Below, in pieces: positions 58,732 to 64,000 of a stretch of DNA of 64,000 nt. Numbering within the stretch: the first letter of the stretch is position 1; each line of letters begins with the position of its first letter. Location of the stretch: positions 62,001 to 126,000 of the forward strand of contig NZ_LZLV01000153.1 in NCBI RefSeq assembly GCF_001673405.1, in the 5' to 3' direction. Position numbers and translations under genes: made by a program. The notes beneath the pieces were generated by a model, which saw only the letters and a program-made list of their open reading frames with translations, made no database searches and was not told the origin of the DNA. Source of the stretch: Mycobacterium sp. 1245111.1. GTDB taxonomy: Bacteria; Actinomycetota; Actinomycetes; Mycobacteriales; Mycobacteriaceae.

Positions 58732-58902
58732 CCCTCCCATGTGTATATGCGCGTTCGTTTTCGGTGCCCGAACGCTGAAACCCCCTATTTGTGACGAGAG
58801 TCACTATCTGGGGTTCCGATCTCTCTATCCCCTCCCATATGTATATGGGCGTTCGTTTTCGACCACCGAACGCTGATACCCCCTATTTGTGACGCATCTC
58901 AC
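58732..58902. repeat. Twin 73-bp direct repeats with nested dyads
   Basis: Copy 1 (58732-58804) and copy 2 (58830-58902) align without gaps at an offset of 98 bp with about ten or so mismatches. Each has GCGTTCG/CGAACGC arms around 11 nt (58751-58775; 58849-58873) and a closing dyad (GTGAC/GTCAC; TGTGA/TCACA). Copy 2 also has CCCATAT-GT-ATATGGG (58834-58849), imperfect in copy 1. This is the look of duplicated promoter-operator units for a repressor or master switch. Confidence 0.65.
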
Positions 58903-58931
58903 ATAATGTCTCTGTGCGTCCCTCGTACGCG

Positions 58932-58964
58932 AAAAGCCCGGAGCCACAACAGCTCCGGGCTTTT
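58932..58964. terminator. Strong bidirectional terminator
   Basis: AAAAGCCCGGAGC and GCTCCGGGCTTTT pair perfectly (13 bp) around a CACAACA loop, with U runs in both directions. It ends the 113-aa gene's transcript and insulates the twin-repeat control region from the right. Confidence 0.85.
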
Positions 58965-58976
58965 CGTAGCGAGCCG

Positions 58977-59318
58977 CTAGCGGGCTCTCTTTGCCTTAGC
59001 CCACGCAGCCCGTATGACTTTGGTGATGTCGTAGTCGTTCGACAGCAGCCGCCACTGCGGACCCGCGTAGAACAAGACCCGGATCGGGTAGTCGGGGTTG
59101 TACGCGCCCGGTGGTTGTTCCCACTCGTCCAGCAGTTGCAGGCCGAACTCGCGGACGTAAGCCTGAGCACGCTGCCATGAGTCGTCGCTGTCCATAGACA
59201 GCGGGCCGCGCTCCACCCACAGGTGCGTGCCGCCGACGTCGCCCACGACGTGGATCTGGTCTATCGGGTTGTCTTCCAGCACCGCGGCCATCCGCATCCC
59301 GGCTTGGTCATACTCCAC
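58977..59318 (-). CDS. Phage-type protein of unknown function (113 aa)
   Basis: A 113-aa protein with alternating strands and helices (NPIDQIHVVGDVGGTHLWVERG, QWRLLSNDYDITKVIRAAWAKAKRAR). It starts 12 nt downstream of the secreted-protein gene on the minus strand and ends at a terminator, making the last gene of the right-end transcript. No family is recognised. Confidence 0.6.
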   Translation of the reverse strand: MEYDQAGMRMAAVLEDNPIDQIHVVGDVGGTHLWVERGPLSMDSDDSWQRAQAYVREFGLQLLDEWEQPPGAYNPDYPIRVLFYAGPQWRLLSNDYDITKVIRAAWAKAKRAR

Positions 59319-59330
59319 TGTTGTTGCCTC

Positions 59331-59552
59331 TCAGTCGTTCTCGTCGGTAGGCATCCCCGGCCCGCGAGGGCCGACGACGTAGTTGGAGCACGGAGCGAGC
59401 CAACCGCCCCATGTGCCCGTCGACGGGCAGTAGTACACCTTCGACGGGTCGCAGAGGCGGACGTCGTTGTATCCACACGGGTCGGCTTGGGCCGGAGCAG
59501 CGGCGATAAGCGCGGCCCCGATCGCCAGTCCGGCGACGATGAGCGGGCGCAT
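59331..59552 (-). CDS. Small secreted cysteine-containing protein
   Basis: A 73-aa protein with a clear Sec signal peptide (RPLIVAGLAIGAALIAAAPAQA, cleavage after about residue 23) and a mature part of about 50 residues with four Cys (DPCGYNDVRLC, VYYCPSTGTWGGWLAPCSNY), enough for two disulfides. Mycobacteriophages and mycobacteria carry similar small exported proteins of unknown role. ATG 59552 overlaps the upstream gene's stop (TGATG). An envelope effect on the lysogen is possible. Confidence 0.65.
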   Translation of the reverse strand: MRPLIVAGLAIGAALIAAAPAQADPCGYNDVRLCDPSKVYYCPSTGTWGGWLAPCSNYVVGPRGPGMPTDEND

Positions 59553-59914
59553 CACGCGGCGTCCCAGATCGTCAGCTCGGCCCCGCCGAACACCATCACG
59601 CCAGCATCACGGAGTGTCCGAGACGCAACGGGGACCATGCCGCTTGTGAAGTCATCCACGCGGTTGTGGCGCGGGTTGCCCTTGCGTGCTCCGCTGCTGA
59701 CGTAGGTGAAGGTGACACGGGCACCTGTGGCCCGGTCGGTCACCCACCCGGCGAAGAGCCAGTGCGGCTCGCAGATCGCCAGCTCTAGTCCGATGCCACG
59801 GAGGGTTCCGGGCTTTGCGTCTCCGCGTGGCGGATAGCCGGCAGCGTCCAGCGCTTCCCAAGCCGCCGTCTGGGCGAACTGCATAATTTCCTCGGTGTGT
59901 TCGATCGTCGTCAT
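59552..59914 (-). CDS. Phage-type protein of unknown function (120 aa)
   Basis: A 120-aa protein: EEIMQFAQTAAWEALDAAGYPPRGDAKPGTLRGIGLELAI, then HWLFAGWVTDRATGARVTFTYVSSGARKGNPRHNRVDDF. ATG 59914 has an AGAGAGG site 6 nt upstream; an upstream in-frame extension would cross attR into host DNA and is rejected. It is the first gene inside the right end, so its promoter must lie in the 54 bp before attR or in host sequence. Confidence 0.6.
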   Translation of the reverse strand: MTTIEHTEEIMQFAQTAAWEALDAAGYPPRGDAKPGTLRGIGLELAICEPHWLFAGWVTDRATGARVTFTYVSSGARKGNPRHNRVDDFTSGMVPVASRTLRDAGVMVFGGAELTIWDAA

Positions 59915-59968
59915 GGTTGCCTCTCTCTGTTGGGTAGTTCGTGACCCGCGAGGAGTAAAACAGCAGCC

Positions 59969-59981
59969 TGAACACAACACA
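59969..59981. other. attR core of the integrated element
   Basis: TGAACACAACACA identical to the copy at 49492-49504. Joining the host flanks (spoU side to the left, conservon side to the right) recreates a spoU gene with GTG start and a continuous upstream region, as expected for attB. Confidence 0.75.
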
Positions 59982-60081
59982 CGGTAACCGGAAAATATTT
60001 GCTCGGCTATCGGCGGCGAAGGCCGAAGCGCGTCGGTTGACTCTGTCTGTTCAGTAAGAATTGTGGTCACTGCCGCCGCAG

Positions 60082-60115
60082 CCTGGCATACTCGCTAAAT
60101 TGCCAGGCGTATAAC
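60082..60115. promoter_or_regulatory. Dyad and -10-like box upstream of the conservon
   Basis: CCTGGCA (60082-60088) and TGCCAGG (60101-60107) form a perfect 7-bp inverted repeat 12 nt apart, directly followed by TATAAC (60110-60115), a plausible -10. It lies about 110 bp upstream of the sensor-like gene and is host sequence outside the element. Confidence 0.4.
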
Positions 60116-60223
60116 GCTTGCCCGTCGCTCGGGGTGAGCGCAATTAGCAGGAAGTCCCATGAAAGACGCGCTAACACTGCGATTCAGCGGAGCGGACGCT
60201 TACACCGCGCTGGTCCGGTGACC

Positions 60224-62917
60224 ATGTTTACCCGCTCCACGCGGGCGAACTCGTCGTCGAAGAGCGAGCCCACAGATAGCGCGGCGTCGACGCAGAAACG
60301 GCCTCCCTCGTGGTCGCTGCGCAATTGGCCGGTGCGCTGGAAAGTCGTCGCGATTGTCGCGCTGCCATTGGTGCTGGCAATGGTTTTCGGGGGATTTCGC
60401 ATTGCGGGCGCGTTGAGCGACGCGCATCGACTGCGGTTGGCGGCCGACCGCGCCGAGATGGTTCCGGCCATTACCAAATACATGTCGGCGCTCGACGTCG
60501 CATTGCTGGCGACCTCAACCGGAGGCGACGCCGATGGGGCGAAGAAGAACTACAACGCCCGCAAGAGTGAGCTCGAATCCCGGTTGCACGGAACCGACGT
60601 GGCCCCCGATGTGGCCGCCGGCGTCGAGGCCATGCTGGACGGCGGGCAGTCGCTGCTGGACAACGTCGCGTCGAACACCCTCGGCCTGCGCCCCCGGGTG
60701 ACGACCTACGCGCCCATCCTGTTGACCGCGGAGAACGCGATCGACGGGTCGGTGCGGGTCGACAACGAGCAGATCCGGGCCCAGGCGCAGGGACTCAGCC
60801 GGGCGATCGGCGCCCGCGGCCAGATGATGATGCAGCAGGTGCTGATCGCTCGTGGCGCTGATCTGCCCGAGCCCGAGCTGCGGACGTCGATGATCACCCT
60901 GGCCGGTACCGAGCCGTCGACCCTGTTCGGGATGGCCGAGGTGCTGGGTGTCGGCTCCCCGGAGGCCAAGACGCTGCAGCAGCAGATGGTGATCCGGATG
61001 GGCCTGATGTCCGATCCGGCGCAAAAGCTGGTGAACAACCCCGCGTTGCTGCGCTCGGTGCAGACCACCGACGGGATCGCCGCCCAGATCATCAAGGACA
61101 TCACCGAAAAGGTCACTAAGGCCGTCGAGGGCCAGGCCCACGACCGCCGGAACGCCGCAATCCGGGACACCGTGTTGGTGGTGTCCGCGATCGCCGCGGC
61201 GCTCATCCTCGTGTTGCTGGTCGCGCGCTCCCTGATCCGGCCGTTGCGGGTGCTGCGCGACGGGGCGTTGAAGGTGGCGCACGAAGACCTCGAGCGCGAG
61301 ATCGCCAGGGTGCGGGCCGGTGACGAGTCGCCGCCCGAGCCGCTGCCGGTGCACACCACCGAGGAAATCGGCCAGGTCGCGCACGCGGTCGACGAATTAC
61401 ACACGCAGGCATTGCTTTTGGCGGGTGACGAGGCCCGGCTGCGGCATCTGGTCAACGACATGTTCAAGACCATGTCGCGGCGCAACCGGTCGCTGGTCGA
61501 CCAGCAGCTCTCGCTGATCGACCGGCTCGAGCGCAACGAAGAAGATCCCGAGCGGCTCGACAGCCTGTTTCGTCTCGATCACCTGGCCGCTCGGATGCGT
61601 CGCAACGGCGCGAACCTGCTGGTGTTGGCGGGCGCGCAGAGCGCGCGCGGGGATCAGCGCACGCCCGTGCCGCTGTCGTCGGTCATCCACGCGGCCGTGT
61701 CGGAGGTCGAGGACTATCGCCGGGTCGAGACGTCGATGGTGCCCGATTGCACGATCTCCGGAGCGGCCTCCGGCGACATCGTCCACCTGCTTGCCGAGCT
61801 GATCGACAACGCGCTGCGCTACTCGCCCCCCGCGTCGCCGGTGCGGGTCTCAGCCGGATTCCGCAGCGACGGGGCGGTGCTGCTGCAGATCACCGACGTC
61901 GGGCTGGGTATGACCGACGGTGACCGCCGGATCGCCAACATGCGCCTGCGCGCCGGCGGAGAGGTCAGCCCCGACAGCGCCCGCCACATGGGCCTTTTCG
62001 TGGTCGGCCGGCTCGCCGACCGGCACAGCGTCCGGGTTCGGCTGCGCGGTTCGTCGCTGGAAGAGGCGCGGTCGGGCACGACGGCCGAGGTCTATCTCCC
62101 GTCGACGGTGCTGACCAGCGCCGACACGGGCCCGGCGGCGCCGCGTGAGCCAGAACCCACAGCCGTGGTGGCGCCCGAGCCGGCGGACGTACCGGACTAC
62201 GTGGCCGACCTCGCGCCCGAGGAAGACACCGCCGACCGCAACGGCTCCGAGTCGTCGATCAGCCTGCTGCCCCGGCGCCGGCCCGGCAGCAGCGGCATCA
62301 CCGGCGTGCCCGCCGCGCCGGAAGAGGTCGTCGAGGCCGCTCCGGAACAGCCTGTCGCACAGCCGGTTTCGAACACCTCGTCGTTCTTCGGCTCACGGGT
62401 GCGATACAGCCGGGAGAGCAAAAAGCGACCCGAACCCGAGTCGCCCGCGCCCGTGGCGGAGCAGGAACTACCCGACGTCGACGACGTCTGGGCCGCCGAG
62501 GTGCCGGCACCGGCCGAGTCGCCCGACGACGATCTGATCTACAAGCAGATGCTCTCCGAATGGCTGGTCGACCCGCGCGAGCTGGCACACAGCCCGGACT
62601 TGGACTGGCAGTCGGTGTGGGACCACGGCTGGACGGCGGCCGCCGAAGCCGAGGACGCGCCGGTGCAAACCCACACCGAACACGGCCTGCCGGTGCGCGA
62701 CCCCGGCGCGCGGCTGATCCCCGGCGGCGGCGAGCCGAACGGAAATGCCCACCACCGTGCCGACGACAACGGCACCACCAACGGCGGCAAGCACACCCCC
62801 GCCCATCAGCTGCGCGACCCGGAGGCCGTCCGCGCCTCGATGACCAGCCATTTCGGCGGCGTCCGCGCCGGACGCTCGCATGCCCGTGACGACGACCAAG
62901 GATCCGATCGCGAATGA
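60224..62917 (+). CDS. Conservon sensor histidine-kinase-like protein (Rv3365c-like, CvnA type)
   Basis: An 897-aa membrane protein. TM1 is near residues 40-62 (VVAIVALPLVLAMVFGGFRI), a long extracytoplasmic sensing domain follows, TM2 is near 325-345 (DTVLVVSAIAAALILVLLVARS), then a HAMP-like linker and an HATPase domain (HLLAELIDNALRYSPPASPVRV, then DVGLGMTDGD; about 520-640). The C-terminal 230 residues are Pro/Glu rich and disordered. It heads a conservon (CvnA-D type) that links a sensor to a Ras-like GTPase. ATG 60224 is chosen by similarity; GTG 60218 is close. M. tuberculosis Rv3365c is of similar length. Confidence 0.9.
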   Translation: MFTRSTRANSSSKSEPTDSAASTQKRPPSWSLRNWPVRWKVVAIVALPLVLAMVFGGFRIAGALSDAHRLRLAADRAEMVPAITKYMSALDVALLATSTGGDADGAKKNYNARKSELESRLHGTDVAPDVAAGVEAMLDGGQSLLDNVASNTLGLRPRVTTYAPILLTAENAIDGSVRVDNEQIRAQAQGLSRAIGARGQMMMQQVLIARGADLPEPELRTSMITLAGTEPSTLFGMAEVLGVGSPEAKTLQQQMVIRMGLMSDPAQKLVNNPALLRSVQTTDGIAAQIIKDITEKVTKAVEGQAHDRRNAAIRDTVLVVSAIAAALILVLLVARSLIRPLRVLRDGALKVAHEDLEREIARVRAGDESPPEPLPVHTTEEIGQVAHAVDELHTQALLLAGDEARLRHLVNDMFKTMSRRNRSLVDQQLSLIDRLERNEEDPERLDSLFRLDHLAARMRRNGANLLVLAGAQSARGDQRTPVPLSSVIHAAVSEVEDYRRVETSMVPDCTISGAASGDIVHLLAELIDNALRYSPPASPVRVSAGFRSDGAVLLQITDVGLGMTDGDRRIANMRLRAGGEVSPDSARHMGLFVVGRLADRHSVRVRLRGSSLEEARSGTTAEVYLPSTVLTSADTGPAAPREPEPTAVVAPEPADVPDYVADLAPEEDTADRNGSESSISLLPRRRPGSSGITGVPAAPEEVVEAAPEQPVAQPVSNTSSFFGSRVRYSRESKKRPEPESPAPVAEQELPDVDDVWAAEVPAPAESPDDDLIYKQMLSEWLVDPRELAHSPDLDWQSVWDHGWTAAAEAEDAPVQTHTEHGLPVRDPGARLIPGGGEPNGNAHHRADDNGTTNGGKHTPAHQLRDPEAVRASMTSHFGGVRAGRSHARDDDQGSDRE

Positions 62918-63321
62918 CCTCTGCCCATGGAGACAATTCCCTCGACTGGCTGGTGTCGAACTTTGCCCGCGAAGTCCCCGGCGTCTCACACGCGATCCTG
63001 GTGTCGGTCGACGGGCTGCTGATCGCGGCCAGCGAGCGGCTGCCGAAGGAACGGGCCGACCAGCTCGCGGCGGTGTCGTCGGGTCTGGCCAGCCTCGCCA
63101 GCGGCGCCGCGCAGCTATTCGAGGGCGGCCAGGTGTTGCAGTCGGTAGTGGAGATGCAGAACGGCTACCTGCTGCTGATGCAAGTCGGCGACGGGTCGCA
63201 TCTGGCGACGCTGGCGGCGACGTCGTGTGACATCGGCCAGATCGGCTACGAGATGGCGGTGCTCGTCGAACGAGTGGGCAACGTCGTGCAATCGACCCGT
63301 CGTGCCGGATTGCACTCCTGA
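62914..63321 (+). CDS. Roadblock/LC7 domain protein (Rv3364c-like, CvnB type)
   Basis: A 135-aa roadblock/LC7 protein: LDWLVSNFAREVPGVSHAILVSVDGLLIAASERLPKERADQLAAVSSGLASLASGAAQLF is the core fold, and LLLMQVGDGSHLATLAATSCDIGQIGYEMAVLVERVG completes it. Such proteins modulate small GTPases. ATG 62914 overlaps the sensor gene's stop (ATGA). Confidence 0.93.
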   Translation: MTSAHGDNSLDWLVSNFAREVPGVSHAILVSVDGLLIAASERLPKERADQLAAVSSGLASLASGAAQLFEGGQVLQSVVEMQNGYLLLMQVGDGSHLATLAATSCDIGQIGYEMAVLVERVGNVVQSTRRAGLHS

Positions 63322-63327
63322 GCTGAC

Positions 63328-63708
63328 ATGGACAACCGCGAGCCCTCTCCAAGTGAGCCGCCGCCTGAGGCGAGCCTGGTCCGGCCGTACACGCTGACGG
63401 CGGGCCGGACGAAGGCCAACATCGACATCCCACTGGAAGCGCCGGTGCAGGCCTTGCGGTCGGCGATGTTCCACCGGTGGCCGCTCAACGACGTACGGGG
63501 CAGAATTGTGCAACTGTGCGTCAAGAGCCCGTCGGTTGCCGAAATCTCGGCTCGTCTGGATTTGCCGCTGGGCGTCACGCGCGTGTTGGTCGGCGATTTG
63601 GTGACTTCGGGCTACCTTCGAGTTAATCGGACGTTGACCGAACGCTCGACCCGTGACGAACGCCGCGAACTGATAGGAAGGACGCTCCGTGGCCTACGAG
63701 CGCTCTGA
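63328..63708 (+). CDS. DUF742 protein (Rv3363c-like, CvnC type)
   Basis: A 126-aa DUF742 protein with LVRPYTLTAGRTKANIDIPLEAPVQALR at the start and a winged-helix-like second half (IVQLCVKSPSVAEISARLDLPLGVTRVLVGDLVTSGYLRVNR). It lies 6 nt after the roadblock gene and its end overlaps the GTPase start by 20 nt. In conservons it is the third component, probably an adaptor. Confidence 0.92.
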   Translation: MDNREPSPSEPPPEASLVRPYTLTAGRTKANIDIPLEAPVQALRSAMFHRWPLNDVRGRIVQLCVKSPSVAEISARLDLPLGVTRVLVGDLVTSGYLRVNRTLTERSTRDERRELIGRTLRGLRAL

Positions 63709-64000
63709 TGCGGGGGCCGCCGCCCCCCCGCATAAGTCGCGCGATACCGCGTCCACAAAGATCGTCATTGCCGGTGGATTCGGCGCTGGCAAGACGACAT
63801 TTGTCGGCGCGGTGTCGGAGATCATGCCACTGCGTACCGAGGCGATGGTCACCGACGCCTCCGCCGGCGTCGACATGATCGAAGCCACCCCGAACAAGCA
63901 GACCACCACGGTCGCAATGGACTTCGGCAGGATCACCCTCGGCGAGGATCTGGTGCTCTATCTATTCGGGACGCCGGGGCAGCGCCGATTCTGGTTCATG
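63689..64000 (+). CDS. Conservon Ras-like GTPase (Rv3362c-like, CvnD type), cut by the window edge
   Basis: The first 104 residues of an ATP/GTP-binding protein. The P-loop GGFGAGKTTF lies at about residues 29-38, a switch I threonine-rich segment (NKQTTTVAMDFGRI) follows, and the G3 region reads LFGTPGQRRF. The GTG at 63689 lies inside the DUF742 gene, giving coupled translation. The rest is outside the window. With its three upstream partners it makes a membrane-associated G-protein-like module. Confidence 0.9.
   Translation, partial: MAYERSDAGAAAPPHKSRDTASTKIVIAGGFGAGKTTFVGAVSEIMPLRTEAMVTDASAGVDMIEATPNKQTTTVAMDFGRITLGEDLVLYLFGTPGQRRFWFM

Larger units (their letters stand above)
58459..58976. 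promoter_or_regulatory. Control region of the element without a clear gene
   Basis: A 518-bp stretch visibly richer in A and T than its surroundings. It holds the fourth CCACAGA stem-loop (58505-58523), a terminator (58560-58596), two 73-bp repeats (58732-58804 and 58830-58902) and another terminator (58932-58964). A weak 69-aa reading frame at 58595-58804 on the minus strand starts inside the first repeat and ends at the terminator; it may be real but has no recognisable content. Confidence 0.5.
49492..59981. mobile_element. Integrated phiRv1-like/phage-satellite-like element (10.5 kb)
   Basis: Bounded by TGAACACAACACA at both ends and inserted between the first codon region of spoU and the conservon, which are neighbours in M. 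tuberculosis. It encodes a serine integrase on the plus strand and some 15 genes on the minus strand, many with ATGA-type overlaps and separated by strong terminators. Recognisable parts are an HK97-type capsid, a scaffold-like protein, a small-terminase-like protein, a putative replication initiator and a minor-tail-like protein. There is no portal, large terminase, protease, tape measure, holin or lysin. Size and content recall phiRv1 and capsid-carrying phage satellites rather than a complete prophage. Confidence 0.82.

Noticed and set aside
58595..58804. A 69-aa minus-strand frame in the element's control region
   Set aside because: It starts within a duplicated operator-like repeat, has Arg/Pro-rich content and no good ribosome site. 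It ends at a terminator, so it is mentioned under the control region but not called as a gene.
49492..59981. Complete inducible prophage
   Set aside because: Portal, large terminase, protease, tape measure, tail assembly and lysis genes are all missing in 10.5 kb, so a satellite or phiRv1-like element fits better.
51019..60000. Cluster A phage stoperator-type repeats
   Set aside because: I looked for 13-bp asymmetric stoperator motifs of the L5 or Bxb1 type by eye and found none; the CCACAGA hairpins and 73-bp repeats are different in form.
1..64000. tRNA or rRNA genes, CRISPR arrays and insertion sequences
   Set aside because: None seen: no cloverleaf-like segments, no regularly spaced short repeats with unique spacers, and no transposase. 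The only regular arrays are the three-copy iterons and the twin control repeats in the element.

Overview
This window comes from the chromosome of a high-GC mycobacterium, most likely a slow-growing non-tuberculous species. Recognisable genes follow, in inverted orientation, the order known from M. tuberculosis between whiB3 (Rv3416) and the Rv3365c-Rv3362c conservon: whiB3, Rv3415c-like, sigD-rsdA, DUF5319, guaB2-guaB3-choD, a GH65/beta-phosphoglucomutase pair, an Rv3406-like dioxygenase, guaA, imuA'-imuB, iunH, acrA1, lpqD, htdY, otsB2, an Rv3371-like acyltransferase, dnaE2, Rv3369/Rv3368c-like genes, spoU and the sensor-roadblock-DUF742-GTPase conservon. Gene identities are by recalled family similarity; no database search was run.

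Layout. 1-8.4 kb: redox and sigma-factor regulators, then purine synthesis and cholesterol oxidase. 8.4-17.2 kb: alpha-glucoside phosphorolysis, a TetR/dioxygenase pair with twin operators, and a four-gene operon (DUF302, alpha/beta hydrolase, 243-aa protein, methyltransferase) divergent from an HxlR-SCP2 regulator. 17.2-17.9 kb: a gene graveyard (TetR fragment, frameshifted mmpL fragment, possible SRPBCC fragment) just before guaA. 19.5-25 kb: oxidoreductases and the SOS mutasome genes imuA'-imuB behind a LexA box. 25-28.2 kb: three translationally coupled, membrane-anchored proteins of unknown function facing a polytopic membrane protein. 28.2-44.2 kb: iunH, acrA1, a membrane methyltransferase, a TetR-mmpS-mmpL operon, lpqD, htdY, an XRE/MmyB regulator locus, otsB2, the acyltransferase, and a divergent TetR/epimerase pair with twin operators. 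44.2-49.5 kb: dnaE2 behind a second LexA box, three small flavin/F420-type enzymes and spoU. 60.2-64 kb: the conservon, cut by the window edge.

The standout is a 10.5-kb integrated element (49492-59981) inserted at the 5' end of spoU. It is bounded by a 13-bp core repeat and carries a serine integrase, a DUF1883 gene, a minor-tail-like protein, a small-terminase-like protein, a winged-helix putative replication initiator with iterons inside its own gene, an HK97-type capsid gene, a scaffold-like gene and many small ORFs. It shows no portal, large terminase, protease, lysis or tail-assembly genes. In size and content it resembles the phiRv1-type elements of M. tuberculosis and capsid-encoding phage satellites. 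It also holds three unexplained nucleic-acid features: a family of stem-loops with a constant 7-nt loop and co-varying stems, a pair of 73-bp control repeats rich in dyads, and a highly structured non-coding segment upstream of the terminase-like gene.
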